From contig NC_084815.1 in assembly GCF_963583255.1 (NCBI RefSeq), forward strand, positions 11,455,724 through 11,519,723: a stretch of 64,000 nucleotides of DNA, given 5' to 3'. How positions within the stretch are numbered: position 1 is the stretch's first letter; every line of letters starts with the position of its first letter. The DNA comes from Pyrus communis (taxonomy: Eukaryota; Streptophyta; Magnoliopsida; Rosales; Rosaceae). Under the pieces are notes generated by a model. That model saw only the letters and a program-made list of their open reading frames with translations, ran no database searches and was not told where the DNA came from. The translations under genes and the position numbers were made by a program. Below, in pieces: positions 34,719 to 46,991 of this stretch.

Positions 34719-34978
34719 ATGGCAAACTCATCGAACCTTAGCTTAGATTTGAGTCTCAGCAGTGATCCGGTTGCGCCCCGTCAAGGTAATGTATGGCGCC
34801 CTTCTTTTTTATCTTCTAACGGTCTTCTTACAGGTGAAGACTCCGTGATGCAGGACGCCACAACAGCTACAATAGTAGCTAGGAACCTCTTCACTCCAAA
34901 AGATAGTAGGCTGCTGTCAGGACGGTCCGATGAGTTGGCCGTTCAAGATTCCCTCGCACTTAGTGTTCAGTGTGCAAG
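34719..34978 (+). pseudogene. Reverse-oriented coiled-coil ORF, copy 2, truncated by element A
   Basis: This copy keeps the start codon that copy 1 lost: ATG at 34719, reading MANSSNLSLDLSLSSD. It stays in frame for 86 codons, until element A inserts after CVQCAS-equivalent codons at 34978. The frame then runs into the A LTR and stops at 35051. The coiled-coil and Pro/Ala-rich part is therefore missing here and would lie right of the window, after A and E. A conserved leader and intact N-terminal frame argue that the protein was coding in a recent ancestor. Confidence 0.65.
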
Positions 34979-37127
34979 TGATAAGTCTCTTTTTGCATGC
35001 ATTTATATATTCCTTATTTGGCGTCTTTGTGATGTTTTTGGATTGAACTAGTTGCATTTTACATTATTTGGTGTTAGTGTGCAGTCAAGTGTGTATTTGG
35101 ATCAAAGGGAAGGCAAATGAAGTAAAAACCTTTCCTTTTGATAGCTGAGCATTATTCCAAACGTGGAGAGGGTTCTTGGGAATTAATTTGAAGTCCAAAT
35201 ATGAGGAATGTAAGACTAATATGGCGGAGGGAATTCAAGAGAAGATGTGACTAGGAAAGTGGTGCATTGGAGTCACATTGGGTGGTTCTAAACAAGGCAA
35301 AAACATGCGGACACCTTGTTATTCCACATAACTTGTGCCGTGTAATCCCTTGCCTTGTCCAACTCCATTTTGCACCAAAAACCCCCATTCCCATTAACTA
35401 AAACATTCAGCCATATTTCCACCAAGAAACACAATCATGTCATGAAAATCCCATGTGGTTCCAAGTCAGATTATGCACTTCTAAAACATCAAAACATGCA
35501 TTCACATGCATGCTCACAACCTGACCGTGCATTCCATCACCTTTCTCCATTTCATCTTTGCAGAAATCCACATGCATCTCAATTAAACATTCCATGCCAT
35601 TTCCAGCTCCCTTATGCACCTCCACCACCGAAACAAATCACCTTTGCATTTCCAATTCCTTCATGTTCATCCCGTGCACTCCCATACCCAATTCCAGATT
35701 ATTCTAACCAGTTTCAGATTGTCCACTCCCTTGTGGCAGACATTGCACATGTATCTTGGATTAAATAAACCACCTAGCTGCAGATCATGTCCATGCTTTG
35801 CAGGTATCACGCTAGAAATCCACTCATCCAACCATTTTCATGCATTTCCTACTCCTTCATGCCCATACCGTGCACATTCATACCCTTTTCAGCATTCCTT
35901 TCACATGGATCATGTCAGCTTTCACATGCATTCTGATGGTTTTCCATCATTAGCCACATTCAGAAATTAACTAAGGGGGACTCACTCATTCTTCTCTCGG
36001 CATTATTGGATTACACACACCATTCTTGCTCGACTTCCGTCCATCATCCTCACTCATTCTCCCTCTCCATACCATTGCATTCGACATTCTCTCCTTTTCA
36101 CAGAAACTGTCCTTGGCATTCATTCCATTTTTATTCACCCATAGCCGCTCCATTTCACTCCATTCTCTGTCCATTTTCTGTCCCAAGGGCAGAAACCATT
36201 CAACCAAGCCATTCTACCTTCATCCGCACCACATTTGGAGAAGCAACACCAAGGAACTCTTCAAGGATTTCAACATCAGTTTTGCTTCAAGGGTTTCTCC
36301 TTCTTAATCTTATGTTCACTCATGTTATTTATTTTTATGTTAAACCTTTGTAAACATGAAGTGTAACTAATCTTCCTCTAGGGATTCGATGTAACCTTGC
36401 AAAGTTTGCCATGTAATTAAGTTAGAATGCTCAGTTTGTCCATCTATTTCTTGTTTCATTTTCTGTTTTAATGGTGACTTAGTGTGTTGATTTTAATGTT
36501 TGATCATCATTTGAATTAATCACAAAGTTGTGTAGCCAAGATTAGAACACACATCATGCATAATCTTGGTAGATATGTGAATGAATGAAGGGAGTGTTTA
36601 GCACACATCCTGCCGAGTTATTCCCTTTGGTTTTATGAAAGTTTCTTGTACATTACATAATCTTGATTATGAACCAAAGTTGCACATCACAATTAGGTTC
36701 ATGATTAGAGACATTTGATCAAATCCACACATCATATGGTTGATCATATCCAAGTGAAACAAACTCAAGAAATAGGTAGATGAATGAGTACAAACTAACT
36801 TGACAAACATGGACTTAGTTGAGCAATGGTGAAACCGAATCCCTAGCTTCATTTCCATTGATACTATCCCATTACATTAGTTGTTGATTCATTTATTTGT
36901 GTTTACTTCATTTTCTCATGCTTTCAAATTACAACAACAAATCTGCCTATTTAGACTAGTTTGATTCATTTCCAAATCTGCCTAGTTTGTTTAGTTTGAT
37001 TCATTTCTTAGAGTTCTTGCAAAACAAGTAGTTACATAGGTCCAATTAGTCCCTGCGGATTCGACACCCTTGCTTGTGCCATTATACTAAATATATTCTA
37101 GCATTAGGAAGGAATTATACATCAACA
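34979..37127 (+). repeat. 5' LTR of element A (family 2)
   Basis: TGATAAG...CATCAACA, 2149 bp, longer than the 1923-bp LTR of B, with differences mainly in the middle. The U5 end shares the CCCTGCGGATTCGACACCC block with B. Short open frames in it are not conserved in B. Confidence 0.9.
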
Positions 37128-37132
37128 AAAAA

Positions 37133-37150
37133 TGGCGCCGTTGCCGGGGA
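37133..37150 (+). other. Primer-binding site, tRNA-Asp, element A
   Basis: TGGCGCCGTTGCCGGGGA, five bases after the LTR. Confidence 0.92.
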
Positions 37151-37164
37151 CTGATTTCAATCCC
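37147..37164 (+). other. Hairpin overlapping the primer-binding site, element A
   Basis: GGGACTGA pairs with TCAATCCC with one C-A mismatch; B has the perfect form. Confidence 0.6.
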
Positions 37165-37674
37165 TTGTAATTGCTTGTTTGCTTGTTTGCTATTTTGATT
37201 AGTGTCAAGGTTCATAACTTGTCAAATTGATAACTGGAAGTTGATTTAAGTTGCATACATTTCATGTGTGGAAAAGAATCCCTTAGCCATTCCATTATCC
37301 ATTGGTTTACATCAATTTGCTTTACAATCTGCTTTCGTTATAATCTGTCCATTTAATTGCATTTCGTCCAAATACAATTTCTCCCCATATTTTGTTAAGT
37401 TTTAGGCTTAGAATCTGTCTTATCTTGTGTTTTGAAGCATTTTGAGTCAAGCTCAAACCTAATTTTCGTCCAAAATTGAGTTTAGTGTCAAAACTGCCCA
37501 GTTTGTGTTTTTAGGCAGTTTTGAGAGTTTTTAGCTTGTTTTGAGTCTTGTGAATCTGTTTTGAGTCCTTTGAGTCCTTTCAAACGTTTTTAAGTTTATT
37601 TTTTTTTGTTCATTTTATTGTTGTTTGCTAGTAGATTTTCATTCACACTTGTGTTATTTTATTTCAGGTAGTAT
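37151..37674 (+). other. 5' leader of element A
   Basis: AT-rich leader between primer-binding site and gag start; matches 21203-21947 of B in part. No ORF of note. Confidence 0.6.
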
Positions 37675-38010
37675 ATGTCAAATAAACTTCTTGAGTTAGG
37701 CCAAAGAATTGAACGGTTGAAGGGCCACACTTTGGACAATTTTGTGCCATCAAGTTCATCCTTTAGCCGTGAGGAAGAGGAAGGGAATTCACCTAGTTCA
37801 ACAAGTAAAGAATCTGAGCAATTTAATTGGGAAAGAGAAGAAGAGATGGCGGGCAACGAAGATGAACTTCGAGCTTTGGAGGATTTTGCTCAACCAATCA
37901 TACCAAATTCACCTTCATGCATCTTGCTGCCCACAGAAGCTAGAAACTATGATCTCAAATCTTCACATTTCCATATGTTTCCCTCATTTTATGGCTTACC
38001 AAATGAAGAC

Positions 38011-39380
38011 TGATAGGAGCATATTCATGCGACTTAAATGGCTTGTTCTCGTGCATTTACGTTATGTTTCTTTAGTTATTTTAGTACTTTAAAGCTATTT
38101 TCGTGTGTTTGTAGGTCCAAAGGGCTAAAGGAGCAAAAAGATGCATTTTGGAGACTTTTGGAGCACTTTTGGGCTAAGGATGGATAGGCTATGCTTGGAG
38201 CCAAAGTGTTGGACGAAATTGAAGACCTAATTGAAGACCAAAGTGTTGGAACCTTGTTCCCTTTAGTTTTAGGACATTTAAACCTTTCCTATATCCTTAG
38301 CCGTGCATAACATTCCAACATTCCACTTCTTCATTTCAGCCACACTCCCACATATCATTACATATCATTCACCACTTATCATATCATCCACTTATCATTC
38401 ACCACTTATCATATCATCCACTTATCATTCACCACTTATCATATCATCCACTTATCATATCATTCACTTATCATATCATTCACTTATCATATCATACACT
38501 TATCATAACCATACACTTATCACTTATCACAACAACAACCTTGCACATGCACATTCATCCACATGCACCCATAATCATTCACTCATCTTTAATCCACATG
38601 CACTTATTCCACTTCATCATTACACCACATTCTCTCTCTTTAATCCACATGCATTCATCATCATTCACTCTAGTTTTAATTCCACATGCATTCCCACATG
38701 CATTTCCACCCACATGCAACCATAATCATTCATACCTATCAGCCACATGCATTCACTCTTCATAAATCAGCCACATGCATTCAATCATTCACTCCACACT
38801 CATTGCACATGCATTCCCTTTCATTTCTGTCAAAGCACATGCATTCCCACCCTTTAATCACATGCATAAATCAGCCACATGCATCTCCCATCACCATTTC
38901 AGATTTCCACCAAGTTCCTAGCTGTCATGTTCCCTCTCTTTCTCCCTATAAATACCATACACACTTCACACAACATTCATTCATTCTCATTCACTCTTCC
39001 ATATTCCAGAAATTCGTCAAAACCTCTCCACACCCTTGCAGCAGCCACCAAAACACTTTTCTCCTCCATTGCAGCCACTCCAACCACTCCCCAAACCATT
39101 CACACCATCAAACTATCCTTAGACCTTGTGCTACAACGAAGAGGAAGATAAGAGGGCCTAAACGTTCATACAATTCAAGTTTGAGTTGTTGGAATGTTTA
39201 GGTGTTTCTTTGATTTCAATGTTTAATTTCAATACTCTTTGTTTTGTACGAATGAGGAATGGAAGATAACAGGGCCTAAACGTTCATACAATTCAAGTTT
39301 GAGTTGTTGGAATGTTTAGGTGTTTCTTTGATTCCAATGTTTAAGTTCAACTAAACCCCCCTTGGCTAGGGGGGGATTCG
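38011..39380 (+). repeat. Left arm of palindrome P
   Basis: 1370 bp covering U3, TATA box (38946-38954), both R-region repeats and the hairpin (39356-39375). It contains three copies of a 30-bp CACTTATCATATCATC unit near 38370-38460. Confidence 0.9.
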
Positions 39381-40437
39381 AAATATATGTTTATGCTTGC
39401 ATTTTGATTTGATTACTTCTAATTGCGTTTCATAAGTTGTGGATTCAATTTATTTAACTGTTTGATTGATAACTTATTTATGTATGTTTATTGAGAATGC
39501 ACGCTTAATTTTCATGCATGAATATGACGCTAGAATATAAGTGAGTTTCACCTAATAGTTACGAACTTATATTCACAAGTAGTGGAGGTTGCTTATAAAC
39601 AATCGCGTTAAACAAATTCTTGGCATAAGTTTCATGCAATCATAGTAACGAATGCCTCGTCAACACTTATAATTTTCATAGAGCGTAATGATTCTTGCTT
39701 GTACCTCTTCTATGCATTCATGTTGAGGACTTGTGGGGAATGTTTTGAATTGTTGCATGCATCATCCAATTCAATAACGTTAGGAAGATTTGAAGGTTAA
39801 TTAGTGCATCACGGTTAACTTGGGGTGTTGAGTATCATAGTTTATTGAAATGCAATTGGAAATCATTTTATTATGCAAGTATAACATGTATGGAGATGAA
39901 CCCCTTAGCTAGGTTCCCATCCATTCAATTCCATCAAATTCATCTTTACATTCTGTCTAGTTTATTAACTTGTTTCGTTATTTCAATTCTCGTCAATTTA
40001 AAACCCCCCTTTACTTTCTTGTTCTTTAGTGTTTAGACTTTGTTTAGTTTATGTTTTAAAGTGTTTTGATTCAATTTATTTCCCAAAATTCGTCCAAATT
40101 CACCAAAGTGCTCAAAACTGCCCAGAAAGTGATTTTAAGGCTGTTTTGAGTGTTTTGCGTGATGTTTGAGTCTTTTGGTTTGTTTTAGTGTTTTAAAGTT
40201 TAGTTTTGCATTCTTTGAGTCTAGTATAGTGTTTTATATTGTGTTTTTACATTTGAATCAAACCATAATCTTAAATTCGTCCAACATTGGGTTTAAGGTC
40301 AGAAACTGCCTAGTTAGTGTTTTTAGGCAGTTTTGAGTCTTTTGAACTTGTTTTGAGTCCTTTGAGTCTTTGTGAACGTTTTTAACTTTATTTTACGTTT
40401 TTGAGTCAGTTTCCAAGTGATTTGCAATCCCTCCTAA

Positions 40438-40455
40438 TCCCCGGCAACGGCGCCA
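40438..40455 (-). other. Primer-binding site inside palindrome P
   Basis: Reverse complement TGGCGCCGTTGCCGGGGA, five bases before the inverted LTR, showing that the right half is the 5' end of a reverse-oriented element. Confidence 0.85.
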
Positions 40456-40544
40456 AAATTTGATGCGAGATTTATACGCACACAAATTAAACCCTCTTTT
40501 CGTCAAATTGTAGTATAAGTATAAGTAGGGATCGTTCTTAACCG

Positions 40545-40615
40545 GGGATTAGGAGGGATTGCAAATCACTTGGGGGTTTAGGGTTTAGGGATTAGGAGGG
40601 ATTGCAAATCACTTG
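40545..40615. repeat. Direct repeat and telomere-like filler at the P deletion junction
   Basis: A 28-bp segment (40545-40572) recurs exactly at 40588-40615. Between and overlapping them is GGGGTTTAGGGTTTAGGG, which contains two TTTAGGG units, the plant telomere repeat. After the second copy the LTR jumps about 1 kb to 40616. Confidence 0.85.
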
Positions 40616-41943
40616 CGAATCCCCCCCTAGCCAAGGGGGGTTTAGTTGAACTTAAACATTGGAATCAAAGAAACACCTAAACATTCCAACAACTCAAACT
40701 TGAATTGTATGAACGTTTAGGCCCTGTTATCTTCCATTCCTCATTCGTACAAAACAAAGAGTATTGAAATTAAACATTGAAATCAAAGAAACACCTAAAC
40801 ATTCCAATAACTCAAACTTGAATTGTATGAACGTTTAGGCCCTCTTATCTTCCTCTTCGTTGTAGCACAAGGTCTAAGGATAGTTTGATGGTGTGAATGG
40901 TTTGGGGAGTGGTTGGAGTGGCTGCAATGGAGGAGAAAAGTGTTTTGGTGGCTGCTGCCAGGGTGTGGAGAGGTTTTGACGAATTTCTGGAATATGGAAG
41001 AGTGAATGAGAATGAATGAATGTTGTGTGAAGTGTGTATGGTATTTATAGGGAGAAAGAGAGGGAACATGACAGCTAGGAACTTGGTGGAAATCTGAAAT
41101 GGTGATGGGAGATGCATGTGGCTGATTTATGCATGTGATTAAAGGGTGGGACTGCATGTGCTTTGACAAAAATGAAAGGGAATGCATGTGCAATGAGTGT
41201 GGAGTGAATGATTGAATGCATGTGGCTGATTTATGAAGAGTGAATGCATGTGGCTGATAGGTATGAATGATTATGGTTGCATGTGGGTGGGAATGCATGT
41301 GGAATTAAAACTAGAGTGAATGATGATGAATGCATGTGGATTAAAGAGAGAGAATGTGGTGTAATGATGAAGTGGAATAAGTGCATGTGGATTAAAGATG
41401 AGTGAATGATTATGGGTGCATGTGGATGACTGTGCATGTGCAAGGTTGTTGTTGTGATAAGTGATAAGTGTATGGTTATGATAAGTGTATGATATGATAA
41501 GTGAATGATATGATAAGTGAATGATATGATAAGTGGATGATATGATAAGTGGTGAATGATAAGTGGATGATATGATAAGTGGTGAATGATATGTAATGAT
41601 ATGTGGGAGTGTGGCTGAAATGAAGAAGTGGAATGTTGGAATGTTATGCACGGCTAAGGATATAGGAAAGGTTTAAATGTCCTAAAACTAAAGGGAACAA
41701 GGTTCCAACACTTTGGTCTTCAATTAGGTCTTCAATTTCGTCCAACACTTTGGCTCCAAGCATAGGCTATCCATCCTTAGCCCAAAAGTGCTCCAAAAGT
41801 CTCCAAAATGCATCTTTTTGCTCCTTTAGCCCTTTGGACCTACAAACACACGAAAATAGCTTTAAAGTACTAAAATAACTAAAGAAACATAACGTAAATG
41901 CACGAGAACAAGCCATTTAAGTCGCATGAATATGCTCCTATCA
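40616..41943 (-). repeat. Right arm of palindrome P
   Basis: 1328 bp, inverse of 38011-39380. It has two copies of the 30-bp unit instead of three, and a 12-bp CATGCA-containing deletion; together these account exactly for the 42-bp length difference. Confidence 0.9.
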
Positions 41944-44900
41944 AAGACCCTTTAGCTCATATTAAAGAATTTTACAATGTTGTGAGTGGTTTACCTTTGC
42001 AGGGAGTGAGTGAAGCGAATTTGAGGATGAGAGTGTTTCCTTACACCTTGAAAGATAAGGCTAAGAGTTGGTTGATGACTCTGACACCAGGTTCCCTCAC
42101 TACATGGGATGCCGTGGCTAAGAAGTTCTTGGAGAAGTTCTTTTCCACTCAAAAGACAGCCACATTAAGGGGACAAATCTTCAACTTCAAACAAGATGAT
42201 GGAGAACCTTTCAACGAGTGTTGGGAGCGTTTTAAAGGCCTCTTGATACAATGTCCACACCATGGGTTACCTTTTCACTTACAAATGCAAATTTTCTATG
42301 ATGGACTAACCCAAACTTGTCAATCAACTGTTGATAATGCAGCAGGTGGAGCATTGAAGAAAAAGAATGCTCAAGAGTCATATAACATTTATGAGATGTT
42401 GGGGTCTAATGCTCAACACAAAGATTTAAGGGGTAAGAAGGTTGGAGTCTATGAAACAAGTTCTAATCATGAGCTTTTGTTGCAGGTAGCTAACCTAGAA
42501 AGGAAGCTTGAATCCGTGCTCAACATGGTGCCAAAAGCAAATGAAGTGTGTGCCATTTGCAACATACCAAGCCATCCTACTCACCAATGTCCATCTAGGG
42601 AAGCTTACCCCGAGTATGTTCAAGAACAAGTGAACCTCATGAATTCTTACAACCAAAGGCCAAGGAATGATGTGTATTCAAATACATATAACTCAAGTTG
42701 GAGAGATCATCCCAACCTTTCATGGAAGAACAACAATCAATTCCAAAATTTCCAACCAAAACCTGCCACTAGCCTTGAGGACACGGTTAAATTGTTAGCC
42801 CAAAACACCTTGCAATTCCAACATTCCACCAATAGCACACTCCAACAACATTCAGCCGCCCTAACCAAAATGGAGACACAATTGGGGCAGATTGCAGATG
42901 CCTTGAACCAAAGAGAGGTTGGGAAGTTTCCAAGCCAACCCGTGATACTCCAAAGGAACCAAGAGCAAGCCAAAGCAATCACTACACTTAGAAGTGGTAA
43001 GGTTATTGATAATAGAGTTGGCAATGAAGTTACTAATGAATATGATCATGTGAATGCAGGTGTCACTCAAGGAGACAATGAGAAATCAATTGAGGAACCA
43101 AGCCATGCCACTTCCTCACTAGAAGCACCAAATCTTCACAAGGCCGAGAAACCATACACTCCACCAATACCATTCCCTGGAAGACTTGCCAAGAGCAAGC
43201 AGGATAAGTCATTCAAAGAAATTTTTGATATACTAAGCAAAGTGAATGTTAACTTACCTTTGCTTGATGTCATTAGGAACATGCCGGCATATGGGAAGTT
43301 CTTCAAGGAGTTAAACAGCTACAAAAGGAAGTATGGACCACATGAGAAGGTAGTGGTGTCTGAGAATGTGAGTGAAGTTTTGCAAAGAAAACTTCCACCA
43401 AAGCTCAAGGATCCAGGAAGTTTCTCTATCAACATCACGATAGGGGACAAGAAAGTAGAGAAGGCAATGCTTGATTTGGGTGCTAGCATCAACTTAATGC
43501 CTTATTCAGTGTACCTTCAACTAGGTTTGGGAGATTTGAAAGCCTCCACCATTTCATTACAACTTGCAGACAGATCAGTTAAATATCCAAGAGGTATAGT
43601 AGAAGATATCCTAGTTCAAGTTGATAAACTAATATTGCCTGCAGATTTTGTAGTGTTGGACATGGAAGAAGCTCCTATACATGATCGTGAGTTGCCTATA
43701 TTGCTTGGGAGACCCTTCATGGCCACGGCCAAGACCATCATTGATGTGCAAAATGGACTCCTCACTATGACAGTGTTAGGAGAGACAGTTCAATTCAAAG
43801 TGTTTGAATCTCTTGCTCATCCTTCTTCATCTCTTGATTGTTATGCCATTGATGTGCTTGATTCACTTGTATTCTCTAAGTTCTTGCAGGCACAATCGAA
43901 TGAACCCTTACAAACTGTTTTGAGTCAATCTCAAGATGAGTTTGATGAAGAAGATGCACTCATGGAAGAAGTAGCTGCCTTGGAAGCATTGGCATTGTAT
44001 CCTTTGAATGTTTCACCTATTGTAGAGCCTTTAGAATCATCAATGTCACATTTAACTCCTTCCACTGTTAAGGCACCAAAACTTGAACTTAAGCCACTCC
44101 CACCACATCTAAAATATGCATATCTAGCTGAATTTGAAACTCTTCCAATTATCATAGCTTCTGATCTCACCCCAATTGAAGAAGATAAACTAATTAGGGT
44201 GTTAAAAGAGTTCAAATCAGTTTTTGGTTGGTCTATTGCAGATATCAAGGGAATAAGCCCTACCATGTGCATGCATAGGATTCTCTTGGAGGAAGGGGCA
44301 AAGTCAACCCGTGAGCCACAAAGAAGACTTAACCCATACATGAAGGAAGTTGTTAGGAATGAGGTGTTGAAATTGTTAGATGTGGGGATCATATATCCCA
44401 TCTCTGATAGCAAATGGGTGAGTGCCATTCAAGTGGTGCCTAAGAAGGTGGGAATCATAGTGATGAAGAATGAAAACAATGAGCTTGTGCCCACAAAGCC
44501 CACGGCCAGTTGGCGTGTTTGCACCGATTACAGGAAGTTGAATTCTAGCACTAGAAAAGATTACTTTCCTATGCCTTTCATAGATCAAATGCTTGAGAGA
44601 TTGGCAGGTTACTCACATTATTGTTTTCTGGATGGTTACTCAGGTTACAATCAAATTGCAATTGCTCCGGAGGATCAAGAGAAAACAACCTTTACTTGCC
44701 CCTTTGGCACATTTGCATACAGGAGAATGCCTTTTGGACTTTGCAATGCTCCAGCAACATTCCAAAGATGCATGTTGGCCATCTTTTCTGACATGGTAGA
44801 AAGGTTCATTGAGGTATTTATGGATGATTTCTCAGTGTTTGGTTCCTCTTTTGATGAATGTCTTAACCATCTCTCCTTAGTACTTCAAAGATGTCAGGAA

Positions 44901-46991
44901 ACAAATTTGGTTCTCAATTGGGAAAAGTGCCAATTTATGGTGAAACAAGGAATTGTGTTGGGGCATGTAATCTCTAGCAAAGGAATGGAGGTAGACAAAG
45001 CCAAAATTGACGTCATCACCAATATGGTAGCCCCCACCACTGTGAAGGGAGTAAGAAGTTTTTTGGGCCATGCGGGTTTTTATCGTCGTTTCATTAAGAA
45101 CTTTTCAATGATCACTCGTCCATTATGCAATCTGTTAGCTAAAGATGTTGTATTTCATTTTGATAAGGCTTGTATGGATGCATTCAATACTTTGAAAAAT
45201 GAACTAACCTCGGCCCCTATTATTATGGCACCAGATTGGTCGTTACCTTTTGAATTAATGTGTGATGCCTCTGACTATGCTGTTGGTGCAGTTTTAGGGC
45301 AAAGGGTGAACAAGCTTCCACATGTGATCTACTATGCAAGCCGGACTCTGCATGATGCTCAACTTAACTATTCCACAACTGAAAAGGAGTTGCTTGCTGT
45401 TGTTTTTGCCTTAGAAAAGTTTAGGTCATACCTTGTGGGATCTAAAGTTATTGTGTTTTCTGATCATGCAGCCATTAGGTATTTGATGACAAAGAAGGAT
45501 GCTAAACCACGCTTGATTAGATGGATACTCTTACTACAAGAGTTTGACTTGGAAATTCAAGATAAGAAGGGCAGTGATAATGTTGTGGCCGACCATTTGT
45601 CCAGGCTTAATGAAAACCATGGAGTGGGACAACCTTTGCCCCTAAATGAATCATTTCCAGATGAACAACTCTTTGTTGTTCAAGAAAAAGAACCATGGTA
45701 TGCGGACTTTGTGAATTATCTTGCCTGTGGTATAATGAGAAATGACCTTTCTTTTCAGGAAAGAAAGAAGTTCCTTGCCATGGCGAAGCACTACGTTTGG
45801 GACAAACCATATTTGTTTAAATATTGCCCTGATCAAGTCATTAGGAGATGTGTCCCAGAGAGTGAGCAACAAAGCATTCTAACATTTAGCCATACATTGG
45901 CGTGTGGAGGACATTTTGGTGCCAAAAAGACATCTCTAAAGGTTTTACAATCTGGTTTCTTTTGGCCTACTTTATGCAAAGATGCTTTTGATTTTTGTTC
46001 TAAGTGTGATAGGTGCCAGAAGATGGGGAACATTAGTCGAAGAAATGAAATGCCATTGAACAACATTTTGGTAGTGGAGCTCTTTGATGTTTGGGGAATT
46101 GACTTCATGGGACCATTTCCATCCTCCTTTGGCTGTTTATACATATTAGTGGCAGTGGATTACGTATCCAAATAGGTTGAAGCCATTGCTACAAGAACTA
46201 ATGATCATAAGGTTGTGTTGAATTTTCTTAAAGATGTGATTTTTTGTAGGTTTGGAACCCCAAGAGCTATTATTAGTGATGGTGGCAGCCATTTCTGCAA
46301 CAAACCCTTTGAATCCTTAATGAAGAAGTACAACATCAACCACAAAGTGGCAACCCCGTACCATCCTCAAACCTCAGGACAAGTGGAGATTAGCAATAGG
46401 GAGATCAAGAACATTTTGATGAAGACTGTGAGCCCTACAAGGAAGGACTGGTCGCTAAGGTTAAATGATGCACTATAGGCATATAGAACAGCATACAAGA
46501 CCCCCATTGGCATGAGTCCTTATCGCCTTGTGTTTGGGAAAGCTTGTCATTTGCCAATGGAGCTTGAACACCGTGCATATTGGGCCATCAAGAAGTTCAA
46601 CTTTGATTACAAGGATGCTGGAATAGCAAGGAAGCTCCAACTTAATGAGTTGGAAGAACTTAGAAATGAGGCATATGAGAATGCCAAAATCTACAAGGAA
46701 CGGACTAAGCTCTATCATGACAAGGCCATCCTAAGGAGGGAGTTTCACCAAGGTATGAAGGTACTTTTGTATGACTCACGTTTGAGACTTTTTCCAGGAA
46801 AACTGAAGTCTAGGTGGGTGGGACCATTCAAAGTGCTGCAAACATTTCCCCATGGAGCTGTGGAGATAGAGAACATGAAGAATGGCACTTCTTTTAAAGT
46901 CAACGGGCAGCGATTGAAACCATACTTGGATAAAGTGGAGGAAGAACAAGTGTATCAAGTCGTAGATGTTCTTGAATTTACAACACCATGA

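Larger units (their letters stand above)
27013..34978 (-). mobile_element. Element K: second copy of the non-autonomous family, 3' part
   Basis: In minus-strand order from the right it holds part of the captured segment (34978 to 34232, then 31877 to about 31440), a post-pol remnant, an internal purine tract, a 3' untranslated region, polypurine tract and 3' LTR. Solo LTR C3 lies inside it and element A cuts it at 34978. Its gag relic, primer-binding site and 5' LTR should lie right of the window. The left flank 27008-27012 is ATTAA, the expected duplication. D and K together show the whole design of this family. Confidence 0.82.
38011..41943. mobile_element. Palindrome P: two inverted family-1 LTRs inserted as one unit
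   Basis: It starts TGATAGGAGC and ends GCTCCTATCA, so both ends are the U3 end of a family-1 LTR. It is flanked by AAGAC (38006-38010 and 41944-41948), and removing it restores the gag frame of A. Order: plus LTR 38011 to about 40433; an 11-bp overlap CTAATCCCCGG (40434-40444); reverse primer-binding site (40438-40455); minus LTR 40461-41943 with its middle deleted. The inverted arms are 38011-39380 and 40616-41943. They differ by one 30-bp repeat unit, one 12-bp deletion and a few substitutions. A normal element would have LTRs in the same direction. Confidence 0.9.
37675..46991 (+). pseudogene. Gag-Pol polyprotein of element A, disrupted
   Basis: Gag starts at ATG 37675 and is open for 112 codons to 38010, where P inserts; the same frame resumes at 41949. 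The resumed part holds the Gag core, CCHC knuckle (CAIC near 42548), protease DLGAS (near 43473), reverse transcriptase FMDD (near 44820), RNase H, integrase zinc finger and core. Two tryptophan codons present in B and F are TAG here: 46173-46175 in SKWVEA and 46476-46478 in DALWAY. Both lie in integrase. The last frame (46512-46991) ends in the GPF-type domain. Integrase could not be made without readthrough, so A is dead apart from help in trans. Confidence 0.92.

Noticed and set aside
34222..34731. 169-codon minus-strand frame in the captured segment
   Set aside because: It runs through the minisatellite and leader of the coiled-coil ORF and is not kept as a frame in element D.
38011..41943. 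A foldback DNA transposon with terminal inverted repeats
   Set aside because: The inverted ends are retroelement LTR sequence with a primer-binding site between them, and no transposase is present.
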